Positions 15,855 through 23,434 of a stretch of DNA of 64,000 nt are shown here, piece by piece; positions within the stretch are counted from its first letter, which is position 1; each line of letters starts with the position of its first letter. The stretch covers positions 4,219,674 to 4,283,673 of the forward strand of contig NZ_CM001514.1 in NCBI RefSeq assembly GCF_000263715.2, in the 5' to 3' direction. Below the pieces are notes generated by a model, which was given only the letters and a program-made list of their open reading frames with translations, did not search any database and was not told the DNA's origin. This DNA is from Pseudomonas synxantha BG33R (GTDB lineage: Bacteria > Pseudomonadota > Gammaproteobacteria > Pseudomonadales > Pseudomonadaceae). A program made the position numbers and the translations under genes.

Positions 15855-17219
15855 ATGGTGAGCCATTCAAGCCCAGCATCGGCCGTACCCGAAAGTGATT
15901 CAGTGCTCGCCCGCGCCGTGAGCAAAGTGAAGCGCCATGTGCTGCCACTGTTCGTGGTCATGTTCATCCTCAACTACATCGACCGGGTCAATATCGGCTT
16001 TGTGCGCACGCACATGGAGCATGACCTGGGGATCGGCGCAGCGGCCTACGGCTTCGGCGCCGGGCTGTTCTTCATCGGTTATGCGCTGTTCGAAGTGCCG
16101 TCCAACATGCTGCTGCAAAAGGTCGGCGCCCGTATCTGGCTGACCCGCATCATGTTCACCTGGGGCATCGTCGCCACGCTGATGGCGTTTATCCAGAACG
16201 AAACCCACTTCTACATCCTGCGTTTCTTGCTGGGCGTGGCGGAAGCCGGGTTCTTCCCCGGCGTGATCTATTACTTCACGCGTTGGTTGCCCGGCGTGGA
16301 GCGCGGCAAGGCCATCGCTATTTTCCTCAGTGGCTCGGCGGTGGCGTCGTTGATCTCCGGGCCGTTGTCGGGCGCGTTGTTGCAGATCGAAGGTTTTGGC
16401 TTGCACGGCTGGCAATGGATGTTCGGTATCGAGGGCCTGGCTTCGGTGGCACTGGGCTTTTTTGTGTGGTTCTGGCTGGACTCCAAGCCCCATGATGCCA
16501 AGTGGATGACCCGCGAAGAACAGGACGCCCTGGTTGACGCCATCGACCAGGAACAGCGCGAACGTGAAGCCCTGACCACGGTGAAACCGACCATCGGCAA
16601 GCTGCTCAAGGACCGCCAGATCCTGCTGTTCTGCGCTCTGTACTTCTGCATTCAACTGACGATCTATGCCGCCACCTTCTGGCTGCCGAGCATCATCAAG
16701 AAAATGGGCGACCTGAGTGATGTGCAGGTGGGTTTCTTCAACTCGATCCCCTGGCTGATCTCCATCATTGCCATGTACGCCTTTGCGTCGCTGTCGGGCA
16801 AGTTCAAGTTCCAGCAAGCCTGGGTCGCGGCGGCCCTGCTGATCGCGGCGGCCGGCATGTTCATGTCCACCACCGGCGGGCCGATATTCGCCTTCGTCGC
16901 GATCTGCTTTGCGGCCATCGGGTTCAAGTCCGCGTCGTCGCTGTTCTGGCCGATCCCCCAGGGCTACCTCGACGTGCGCATCGCCGCCGCCGTGATCGCA
17001 CTGATCAACTCCATCGGCAACCTGGGCGGCTTTGTCGCGCCAACCACCTTCGGCTTTCTGGAACAAACCACCGGCTCGATCCAGGGCGGGCTGTATGGCC
17101 TGGCCGGCACCTCGGTGCTTGCGGCCATTCTGGTGTTTTTCGCCAAGACGTCGCCCTCTGTCGTGCAGACCTCACATAGCGCTGCCCCCTCAGGCGCCGC
17201 CATCAGCAAATCCCTTTGA
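15855..17219 (+). CDS. gudP: Glucarate/galactarate MFS transporter
   Basis: The 454-aa product is an MFS transporter of the anion:cation symporter branch with 12 helices. Signatures are [20 protein letters not shown] in TM1, the [16 protein letters not shown] loop and [20 protein letters not shown] in the second half. The downstream glucarate dehydratase gene identifies the substrate as D-glucarate and perhaps galactarate. GGGGGAAG lies six bases before the ATG at 15855. The stop codon is 20 bases from the gudD start, so both are one operon. Confidence 0.88.
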   Translation: MVSHSSPASAVPESDSVLARAVSKVKRHVLPLFVVMFILNYIDRVNIGFVRTHMEHDLGIGAAAYGFGAGLFFIGYALFEVPSNMLLQKVGARIWLTRIMFTWGIVATLMAFIQNETHFYILRFLLGVAEAGFFPGVIYYFTRWLPGVERGKAIAIFLSGSAVASLISGPLSGALLQIEGFGLHGWQWMFGIEGLASVALGFFVWFWLDSKPHDAKWMTREEQDALVDAIDQEQREREALTTVKPTIGKLLKDRQILLFCALYFCIQLTIYAATFWLPSIIKKMGDLSDVQVGFFNSIPWLISIIAMYAFASLSGKFKFQQAWVAAALLIAAAGMFMSTTGGPIFAFVAICFAAIGFKSASSLFWPIPQGYLDVRIAAAVIALINSIGNLGGFVAPTTFGFLEQTTGSIQGGLYGLAGTSVLAAILVFFAKTSPSVVQTSHSAAPSGAAISKSL

Positions 17220-17239
17220 GCGTATATAAGGACCTTGCC

Positions 17240-18565
17240 ATGAATACCCCTGTAGTCACCCATTTCCAGGTCATCCCGGTCGCCGGCCACGACAGCATGT
17301 TGCTGAACCTCAGCGGTGCCCACGGCCCCTACTTCACGCGCAATATCGTCATCCTCAAGGACAGCAGCGGCAACACCGGCGTGGGCGAAGTGCCCGGCGG
17401 CGAGCGCATTCGTGAAACCCTTGAAGATGCACGCAGCCTGGTGATCGGTCAGCCGATTGGCCAGTACCAGCGCGTGCTTAACCAGATGCGCAGCACCTTC
17501 GCATCGCGGGACGCCGCCGGGCGCGGCCTGCAAACCTTCGACCTGCGCATTACCATTCACGCCGTCACTGCTATGGAGGCCGCTCTGCTCGACCTGCTGG
17601 GCCAGTTCCTCGAAGTGCCGGTGGCCGCCTTGCTTGGCGAAGGCCAGCAACGCGACGCGGTGAAGATGCTCGGCTACCTGTTCTATGTGGGGGATCGCAA
17701 CGCCACCGACCTGGCTTACCGCAACGAGGCCGACGCCGATGATGAGTGGTTCCGCCTGCGTCATGAAAAAGCTCTGACCGCCGACGCGGTGGTGCGCCTG
17801 GCCGAAGCGGCCAAGGCCAAATATGGTTTCAACGATTTCAAGCTCAAGGGCGGCGTATTGAGTGGCGACGCCGAAATAGAAGCCGTCACCGCGCTGGCCG
17901 AACGCTTTCCCGACGCGCGCATCACCCTTGACCCAAACGGTGCCTGGTCGTTGAAAGAAGCCATCCGCCTGTGCCGCGACCAGCATCATGTGCTGGCCTA
18001 CGCCGAAGACCCCTGCGGCGCAGAAAACGGCTACTCGGGCCGCGAAGTCATGGCCGAATTCCGCCGCGCCACGGGCCTTAAAACCGCTACCAACATGATC
18101 GCCACCGACTGGCGTGAAATGGGCCACGCCATCCAGCTGCAATCAGTGGACATCCCCCTCGCCGACCCGCACTTCTGGACAATGCAAGGCTCGGTGCGCG
18201 TCGCACAAATGTGCAACGAGTGGGGCCTGACCTGGGGCTCGCACTCCAACAACCACTTCGATATTTCCCTGGCGATGTTCACCCAGGTGGCTGCGGCCGC
18301 CCCGGGTGAGATCACCGCCATCGACACCCACTGGATCTGGCAGGACGGCCAGCGCCTGACCCGCGAACCGCTGAAGATTGAAGGGGGTTACGTAAAGGTG
18401 CCGGCCAAGCCGGGCCTGGGTGTGGATATCGATATGGACGCGGTGGCCAAGGCTCATGAACTGTACAAAGGCATGGGCCTTGGGGCACGAGATGACAGTG
18501 TGGCGATGCAGTTCTTGATTCCGGGTTGGGGCTTTGATAACAAGCGGCCTTGCTTGGTGCGGTGA
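17240..18565 (+). CDS. gudD: Glucarate dehydratase (enolase superfamily)
   Basis: The 441-aa enzyme converts D-glucarate to 5-dehydro-4-deoxyglucarate. It shows the N-terminal capping domain and then the barrel with [10 protein letters not shown] (catalytic Lys), TLDPNGAW (metal ligand Asp), [20 protein letters not shown] (ligand Glu), [11 protein letters not shown] (Asn/Asp ligands) and [15 protein letters not shown] with the catalytic His. The length is that of Pseudomonas and E. coli GudD. AAGGA is placed seven bases before the ATG. The later steps of the pathway are not in the window. Confidence 0.95.
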   Translation: MNTPVVTHFQVIPVAGHDSMLLNLSGAHGPYFTRNIVILKDSSGNTGVGEVPGGERIRETLEDARSLVIGQPIGQYQRVLNQMRSTFASRDAAGRGLQTFDLRITIHAVTAMEAALLDLLGQFLEVPVAALLGEGQQRDAVKMLGYLFYVGDRNATDLAYRNEADADDEWFRLRHEKALTADAVVRLAEAAKAKYGFNDFKLKGGVLSGDAEIEAVTALAERFPDARITLDPNGAWSLKEAIRLCRDQHHVLAYAEDPCGAENGYSGREVMAEFRRATGLKTATNMIATDWREMGHAIQLQSVDIPLADPHFWTMQGSVRVAQMCNEWGLTWGSHSNNHFDISLAMFTQVAAAAPGEITAIDTHWIWQDGQRLTREPLKIEGGYVKVPAKPGLGVDIDMDAVAKAHELYKGMGLGARDDSVAMQFLIPGWGFDNKRPCLVR

Positions 18566-18605
18566 ATCGGCTTTAGGAGCGCTCAGCGCAATTTGAGCGT
18601 GACGC

Positions 18606-18640
18606 AAAAAATCCGATGCCCAAACAGGCATCGGATTTTA
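18606..18640. terminator. Bidirectional intrinsic terminator
   Basis: Arms AAAATCCGATGCC (18608-18620) and GGCATCGGATTTT (18627-18639) flank a six-base loop. A T-rich tail is present on both strands, so it can end gudD and the chitinase gene. A second perfect hairpin without a T-tract, GACCTCTGGCA/TGCCAGAGGTC, lies at 18665-18690 next to the chitinase stop. Confidence 0.85.
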
Positions 18641-18698
18641 GTCAGATCAGAAGCTTAGCTGTTTGACCTCTGGCACGTCTGCCAGAGGTCTCTTTGCG

Positions 18699-19763
18699 CT
18701 ATTGCTGACTGGCGACCTCCAGACCCGCTGCGTCCTGCTCCAGGCCAGAAAGAGCAGTGCCATTGATCAGCGGACCATAACGGCGGCTGAATTCCCAGTT
18801 GTAGGGCACGTGGTCTTTGCTGATCCCGTTGTCCCAATTCACCGACCAGGTCATCAGGCCCTTGATCGACAATCCTTTGTCGTACAAACGCTTGAATGCA
18901 TGGGTCACGGCTGCTGGGTTGGTCACATAACCGGTGGCAGCCGCATCGACGTTCGCAGGCAGGCCAATCACGAACTTGTCTGCCGGGATTTTGGTAAACC
19001 CGCGCGTTCCGCTCACCAGGCTTTCGGTCAGGTAAAACAGGAAGTCCTCCTTCATCGCGTCGTTGTTCTGGGCAATCCAGGCACCGTTGCCGTTGTTGAC
19101 CTCCTGCACCCAGATCCCGTCGCCACCCTGGTTGTAATACTGTGGGGCGATGAAGTCGTAATAGCCTTCCAGCGCCTGGATGTACCCGACGTATTTGCCG
19201 GCGGTGGTGAGGTAGGGAAACTCCGGCGCCATGCTGATAATGAAGTGTTTGCCTTGACCGGCGTAGTGGTCCTTGACCAATTTCAACGCGGCGGGCAGGA
19301 CAGTCTTGTTGTCGGCGAAATCAATCGCGCTCTGTTCAAGATCGATATCCAGGCCATCAAAGCCATAGGTTTCCACCAGGCGGATAATCTCGTTGGCCAG
19401 TGGCTGTTCGTTGCCTTTATGCAGTTCGATGTGTGCATCGGCGCCGCCAAGGGAAATCAGCACCGCCCTGCCCTGGCTGTTCAGCACGCCCACCTGGCGA
19501 CGGAACTCGGCGTCGGACAGGTTGTACGGTTTGAAGGTCGGGATACCGTTGCCCTTCATGAAGGCCACGGCCACCACGTTGTAATCCCTTGGTACGTCCG
19601 CCAGGCTCATATTGGCGAACTGGCCACGCTGGTAGCCATCGCTCGGGCCGGCAGGCCAGTTGTGCCAGAAGCCCATGAGGATCTTTTTGCCGGCAATGCT
19701 CGGCATCAGCGAAGCGGCGTCGTTGAGCGGCGATTGCAGTGAGGTAAAGTCAATATTTGACAT
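18699..19763 (-). CDS. GH18 chitinase without classical signal peptide (ChiC-like)
   Basis: The 354-aa product is a family-18 glycoside hydrolase: KKILMGFWHNWPAGPSDGYQ for strand 1, ISLGGADAH, and the catalytic DGLDIDLE (DxxDxDxE, D136 to E143), then the substrate-binding IAPQYYNQGG. It lacks carbohydrate-binding modules. The first 20 residues are polar and cannot be a Sec signal. P. aeruginosa ChiC starts in a similar way and is, from memory, secreted gradually after loss of a short N-terminal leader. It is 40 bases downstream of the LPMO gene, with AAGGA seven bases before its ATG, so both form a chitin-degradation operon. Confidence 0.9.
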   Translation of the reverse strand: MSNIDFTSLQSPLNDAASLMPSIAGKKILMGFWHNWPAGPSDGYQRGQFANMSLADVPRDYNVVAVAFMKGNGIPTFKPYNLSDAEFRRQVGVLNSQGRAVLISLGGADAHIELHKGNEQPLANEIIRLVETYGFDGLDIDLEQSAIDFADNKTVLPAALKLVKDHYAGQGKHFIISMAPEFPYLTTAGKYVGYIQALEGYYDFIAPQYYNQGGDGIWVQEVNNGNGAWIAQNNDAMKEDFLFYLTESLVSGTRGFTKIPADKFVIGLPANVDAAATGYVTNPAAVTHAFKRLYDKGLSIKGLMTWSVNWDNGISKDHVPYNWEFSRRYGPLINGTALSGLEQDAAGLEVASQQ

Positions 19764-19803
19764 GTTCTAATCCTTCAGAACGTGTGGGTTTAACGGCGCG
19801 GGC

Positions 19804-20439
19804 TTATTTGAAGTCCACGTCGAAGGCTTGATAGAAGGCGTTGCCGGTGTTGGCGACGATCCACATCAATACGATCACATGCTGGCCCTTTTTGTTGGCC
19901 GGCAGTTTCACTTCATGATTGACCTTGGCCTTCAGTTCGCCTGCATGGCTGTAGTACGGCACCTGGGTATAGAAGTCTTCAGCGAACGGCTGGGTTTCCA
20001 GTTGTGCGCGGGTGATGCGTTGTTTCGGATCCCAGCCATCCTTGGTGATCAGCCAGCGATAGCCACGGGTGGTGTGCGGCGCGGTGTATGCCCAGGTGAC
20101 CTTGAAGGTCTGACCCGGCTCGACATTGAGCAACGGCCAGGTGAAGGCGCGGCCGAGTTTCTTGGCCATTTCCTCGTGGGTGAAGTTGACGCAGTCACGC
20201 GCATCGGTCTTGCCACCGCTGAGGATGAAGCCGTCGGCTGGTGGAGTGACGCTGTCACTGTCGGTTTGATAAGGCGCCGGGAACGGACCGGCCATCAGTG
20301 CCGGGAAGTTTTTGCCGCCTTCCATTTCATTGACCTGCCAGGTCTCCAGCAGGCCCAGATCCACGGCGACTGCACCACGGCTGGAAGGGGATGTGACACG
20401 ACCATGGCGAAGCGGTGTCTGGGTTTGTGGTTTGTTCAT
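19804..20439 (-). CDS. AA10 lytic polysaccharide monooxygenase (chitin-active)
   Basis: The 211-aa product is an AA10 domain: HGRVTSPSSRGAV at the start, PADGFILSGGKTDARDCVNF, TWPLLNVEPGQTFKVTWAYT followed by APHTTRGYRWLIT, and GQHVIVLMWIVANTGNAFYQ followed by AFDVDF. Copper is held by His12 and the His of APHTT. In AA10 enzymes the first His must be the N-terminal residue of the mature protein, yet the 11 residues before it (MNKPQTQTPLR) are not a Sec or Tat signal. It is the first gene of an operon with the chitinase. GGAG lies seven bases before the ATG, and a hairpin CTCTCCTT/AAGGAGAG lies at 20468-20488 in its leader. Confidence 0.88.
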   Translation of the reverse strand: MNKPQTQTPLRHGRVTSPSSRGAVAVDLGLLETWQVNEMEGGKNFPALMAGPFPAPYQTDSDSVTPPADGFILSGGKTDARDCVNFTHEEMAKKLGRAFTWPLLNVEPGQTFKVTWAYTAPHTTRGYRWLITKDGWDPKQRITRAQLETQPFAEDFYTQVPYYSHAGELKAKVNHEVKLPANKKGQHVIVLMWIVANTGNAFYQAFDVDFK

Positions 20440-20761
20440 TTTGTGACTCCATTGATTTGATTAAGAACTCTCCTTTCTTGAAGGAGAGGACCTCAACCTA
20501 ACGGAGTCGCTTTTTTTTGCCACTGGCCCATTTTTCACTCATTTTCGTTTCATGAGCGCGCCGACTCGAAAACACTGGATATATAACCAGTGTTATGGGA
20601 ATAACCTTACGCTGCTAGAGGTGGATTTCCTACAAGACCAGGCGCACATCAACTCAGCTTCTTTCGTAAATCGCATCATCCCTTCGTAAGAGATAGCCCT
20701 CTGTGGACAAAAAGGGACGTCTCTATTTTCAATCAAATAAACCGTCCCCCTTTTGGGTCCA
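20440..20761. other. Gene-free stretch with a hairpin and a degenerate palindromic repeat
   Basis: This 322-base gap holds the LPMO leader hairpin (20468-20488) and, at 20709-20754, an imperfect relative of the repeat at 1493: AAAAAGGGACG on the left and CCGTCCCCCTTTT on the right, with TATTT/AAATA inside. The 20593-20808 stretch can be read on the minus strand for 71 codons but has no ribosome binding site, and it runs through the repeat, so it is not called. Confidence 0.5.
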
Positions 20762-21136
20762 TCAGGTTTTGCCGGTGACGGCCGTTTTTTTAATTGTGGT
20801 CGCGGCAATCGGTTGCACCGTCAGTTCCACCCCCAATGCCAACATCAGCTTCTGGACCGTCTCATAACGCGTCTTTGAGCCGCCTTTCAGGGTTTTATAC
20901 AAGCTCTCCCGATTCACCCCCGCCGCTTCGGCAACCTTGTTCACACCCTGGGCCTTGGCAACCTCGGCCAGCGCTTTCATAAGGACTTGCGGATCATGGC
21001 ACGCCATGCTTTGCGCAAGATAAGCGCTGATGGCTTGCGGGCTATCGAGAAAGCGAGAAGCCTCATAGGCGCTGGTGCCGGATGTATCCAGCTCGAGGAT
21101 CGGCATGTCCTCTGGTTTGAATGTTGACTGACTCAT
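20762..21136 (-). CDS. HigA-like antitoxin of a type II toxin-antitoxin pair
   Basis: The 124-aa product belongs to the putative addiction module antidote family. The HTH is in ALAEVAKAQGVNKVAEAAGV followed by NRESLYKTLKGGSKTRYETV. The N-terminal DSPQAISAYLAQSM region is also typical, and the protein is a little longer than usual because of a tail after ELTVQPI. Its ATG is one base after the toxin stop codon, so the order is toxin first and antitoxin second, as in higBA. It should bind the palindrome upstream of the toxin gene. Confidence 0.85.
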   Translation of the reverse strand: MSQSTFKPEDMPILELDTSGTSAYEASRFLDSPQAISAYLAQSMACHDPQVLMKALAEVAKAQGVNKVAEAAGVNRESLYKTLKGGSKTRYETVQKLMLALGVELTVQPIAATTIKKTAVTGKT

Positions 21137-21137
21137 G

Positions 21138-21440
21138 TCATTGACCTCTCAGGGCATCGAGAATCTCTTTTGCCCGCTTGATTCCTCGTTTCTGGTCGGT
21201 TTTATCGCTCCCCCACAGCATCAGGTAAGCGGTGATGCCCGTGCGCACAAAGTAAATCCTGTATCCGGGCCCGACAAACACACGCATTTCACTCATGCCA
21301 TTGCCTACAGGCTGGCAATCGCCAAAATTGTTTTCTTCGGCTCGATCCAGGCGGATCAGTACAGCCGTTTTTCCCCACACATCCCTCATTCCGTCGAGCC
21401 ATGTATCGAACTCGGGCGTCCTGCCAATCGTATTGATCAC
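21138..21440 (-). CDS. HigB/RelE-superfamily toxin
   Basis: The 100-aa product has the pattern of addiction-module killer proteins: TPEFDTWLDGMRDVWGKTAV, then IRLDRAEENNFGDCQPVGNG, MSEMRVFVGPGYRIYF and WGSDKTDQKRGIKRAKEIL. Such proteins cut mRNA at the ribosome. The start is a GTG at 21440. A perfect GTAGCC/GGCTAC palindrome lies just upstream. It forms a pair with the antitoxin gene that follows. Confidence 0.85.
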   Translation of the reverse strand: MINTIGRTPEFDTWLDGMRDVWGKTAVLIRLDRAEENNFGDCQPVGNGMSEMRVFVGPGYRIYFVRTGITAYLMLWGSDKTDQKRGIKRAKEILDALRGQ

Positions 21441-21450
21441 AGAGTCACTT

Positions 21451-21466
21451 GTAGCCTACTGGCTAC
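21451..21466. promoter_or_regulatory. Operator candidate for the higBA pair
   Basis: GTAGCC-TACT-GGCTAC is a perfect inverted repeat with six-base arms, ending 11 bases upstream of the toxin start codon. Its place between promoter and gene suits self-repression by the antitoxin. Confidence 0.55.
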
Positions 21467-21650
21467 TCCTTGTAGATGCCAGTGAATTTTTAATGTCGGT
21501 GAGCACCGCAAGAAAAAATCCTAGTCCAGCCGCCGCGCAGGCAGCCGAGCAATACTATTAGCGCTTGTGTACCTTGCATCCAGAGCAGCTGATCAGGCAT
21601 TGAGCCGAGGGCAGCGCCAGCCGAAAAGGGAGGGCCAATCAACGCCTATC

Positions 21651-21743
21651 AATGTGGGAGGGGGCTTGCTCCCGATAGCGGTGTATTTGCCATTGAGAGG
21701 TTGGCTGACCTGCCGCAATCGGGAGCAAGCCCCCTCCCACATT
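21651..21743. repeat. REPIN: two inverted REP sequences
   Basis: The outer arms AATGTGGGAGGGGGCTTGCT-CCCGAT and their complement are the same as in the REPIN at 13306-13398, while the centre differs. It is in the 469-base gap 21441-21909, which otherwise holds only the higBA operator and no gene that I can support. Confidence 0.9.
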
Positions 21744-21909
21744 TGCACTGCGTTGTTGTTGAGGCAGCATTTTTGCGCACAACGTCGACCCGCGACTTTC
21801 TTTGGTATTAAGTAAACCGGGGCAGACACTATTAAGATGTCGCCCGAGCCCACCACCCTATCGTCACAGCGGGCTCTACCCTCCCACCCCGACATCGGAA
21901 GCGCTCTGC

Positions 21910-22521
21910 ATGAAGCTACCTGAGATCAGTACATTCATCGCTCAATGGCCCTCCCTTGGCGTGACGCAGCCTGCCGCTTGGCGGGTGTCTCAAGACTGCG
22001 AAAACCAGGTTCTGGCCTTGCTGTCACGCCTCGGCACGGGCTACCGGCGCCACGCAGACTGTGCCATCCACGAAAGCGCCATTGTCGAAGAAGGTGCGGT
22101 GTTGAAAGGTCCGATCATCATCGGCGAAGGAGCATTTGTAGCAGCGGGAGCCTACCTGCGTGGCGGCGTTTATCTGGGCAGCCATTGCATTGTGGGCCCA
22201 AGCTGCGAACTGAAAAGCACCTTCATGCTGGCCGCAAGCAAGCTGGCACACTTCAACTTTGTCGGCGATTCATTGATTGGCGAAGGGGTAAATATTGAAG
22301 CCGGTGCAATCATCGCCAATTACCGGAATGAGTTGGATGGGGCGGATATCCAGATCCGCTACGCAGACAATGTGATCGACACAGGGGTGAACAAATTTGG
22401 TGCCCTGGTAGGCGACGGCTGCAAAATCGGCGCGAATGCCGTCATTGCTCCAGGCGCAATATTAGAGCCAAACAGTCGTGTTCCGCGTTTGGGGTTGATT
22501 GACCAGTTCGCCTACGAGTAG
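21910..22521 (+). CDS. Left-handed beta-helix (hexapeptide repeat) protein, GlmU C-terminal-like
   Basis: The 203-aa product has hexapeptide repeats from about residue 53: ESAIVEEGAVLKGPIIIGEG, AFVAAGAYLRGGVYLGSHCI, GPSCELKSTFMLAASKLAHF then NFVGDSLIGEGVNIEAGAII and later ALVGDGCKIGANAVIAPGAI. This is the acyltransferase-like left-handed helix seen in the C-terminal half of GlmU and in sugar nucleotidyltransferases, but the nucleotidyltransferase half is missing. It may acetylate a sugar or be only structural. The ATG at 21910 was chosen because the upstream frame lacks conserved sequence. Confidence 0.75.
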   Translation: MKLPEISTFIAQWPSLGVTQPAAWRVSQDCENQVLALLSRLGTGYRRHADCAIHESAIVEEGAVLKGPIIIGEGAFVAAGAYLRGGVYLGSHCIVGPSCELKSTFMLAASKLAHFNFVGDSLIGEGVNIEAGAIIANYRNELDGADIQIRYADNVIDTGVNKFGALVGDGCKIGANAVIAPGAILEPNSRVPRLGLIDQFAYE

Positions 22522-22560
22522 CGATAGCCTGTAGACATGTCCTACAGCGCGCTGCACCAC

Positions 22561-22837
22561 CTTGCTCCGTTGCCTACAGTTGCGTCAGAATCCGCCGGCT
22601 TGTGCGCTTGGATGGGCGTCTCTAAGGTGGCTCGGTCGCTGACAACTCAGTGATCGGGTTTAGTAGCCCGAGTGACAACATAAAGTGCATGAGCCTCATC
22701 GAGCAGATGTTCTTGTCTGTGCTTGATGGTGGCTGTGCGCAGGGCGCCCTCGGGCGCGCCGGCTTTGTGTGTTTCCCCGGTCTACTAACCTGCGTACAGC
22801 CGCCACCCTTTCGTTTAGTAGCGAAGAGGTGTTGGCC
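22561..22837 (+). ncRNA. Structured leader RNA candidate, copy 2
   Basis: This is the second copy of the 58-333 element, about 80 percent alike by eye. The long stem is GGTGGC-TGT-GCGCAGG to CCTGCGT-ACA-GCCACC, and the cap is GCGCC-CTCG-GGCGC. Compared with copy 1, one U in each stem has become C opposite G, so both pairings are kept or strengthened. The TTTAGTAG motifs are at 22659-22666 and 22814-22821 and the complement CTACTAA at 22782-22788, with the same order and almost the same spacing. It ends 20 bases before the next gene. Confidence 0.65.
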
Positions 22838-22857
22838 CTAAAACAGGTACAACACAC

Positions 22858-23163
22858 ATGTATAAAGTCAAGCCCAACCCTCCAAACGATCCAAACCTCA
22901 AGCTTGATCAGGCAGCCGTTAACCCCCACGCCGAACCACCCCCCTCACCGCTGTTCAGCGTTGCCGACGACGCCAGCAACGAAATGCTCATCGCCAACAG
23001 CTACGAAACCTTTTCCTCGGTGACAGCGTTATTGCTTGACCTGTCGGATGAACTGTCAGGCAAACAGCGCGATGTCGCGCTGGCGATTCATCAGCTGAGT
23101 GAATTGGGGGTTTTGTTGGTGGACAAATTGATGGCGAGGGAAAGTGCTTCAACGGTTAGCTAG
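22858..23163 (+). CDS. DUF6124-type small protein, copy 2
   Basis: The 101-aa product has a polar, proline-rich N-terminus (PNPPNDPNLKLDQAAVNPHA) and then the family core NSYETFSSVTALLLDLSDEL and ALAIHQLSELGVLLVDKLMA. The core matches the product of 353-586. Copy 1 lacks the first 30 residues or so. The protein seems soluble and helical. The function is unknown; conservation of the leader RNA at both loci indicates regulated expression. It begins 20 bases after the leader element. Confidence 0.7.
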   Translation: MYKVKPNPPNDPNLKLDQAAVNPHAEPPPSPLFSVADDASNEMLIANSYETFSSVTALLLDLSDELSGKQRDVALAIHQLSELGVLLVDKLMARESASTVS

Positions 23164-23237
23164 TCTTGCAGCCACCCGATAGACCGCCGCGTCGTCATGA
23201 TCGACTTAACGACGACTCGGCAGCACCTTTGCGCCGG

Positions 23238-23375
23238 TCAGGCCTTCGGGGCCTGGCGGGCGCTCTTTCTCTTGGAAGACGCTGGAGCCACCCCTTCCTC
23301 GCGCAGACGATTAATCAGCAGCTGCGCATTCTGCACATGCCACACCCTCGGGTTTACCGTCGAAAACCATTGACC
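23238..23375 (-). pseudogene. Unrecognised C-terminal gene relic
   Basis: On the minus strand about 45 codons remain, reading GQWFSTVNPRVWHVQNAQLL then INRLREEGVAPASS and a basic tail SKRKSARQAPKA before a stop at 23238. The frame is closed upstream by a stop, and there is no start codon with a ribosome binding site. The text is protein-like, so it is probably the end of a decayed gene. Just 3' of it, at 23180-23225, a DDAA-coding stretch resembles the end of the 4297-4530 gene. Confidence 0.35.
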
Positions 23376-23434
23376 TTAAAGTTGGCTTTAAACCTAAGTC
23401 AGTGGGTGGCCAAGGCGTGTGATTGCACCCCTCC

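Noticed and set aside
15900..17066. Minus-strand frame of 388 codons opposite gudP
   Set aside because: gudP is certain from its motifs and operon, and the antisense frame is only a by-product of codon bias.
20593..20808. Minus-strand 71-codon frame by the higBA genes
   Set aside because: It crosses the degenerate palindromic repeat and the antitoxin end, and has no start signal.
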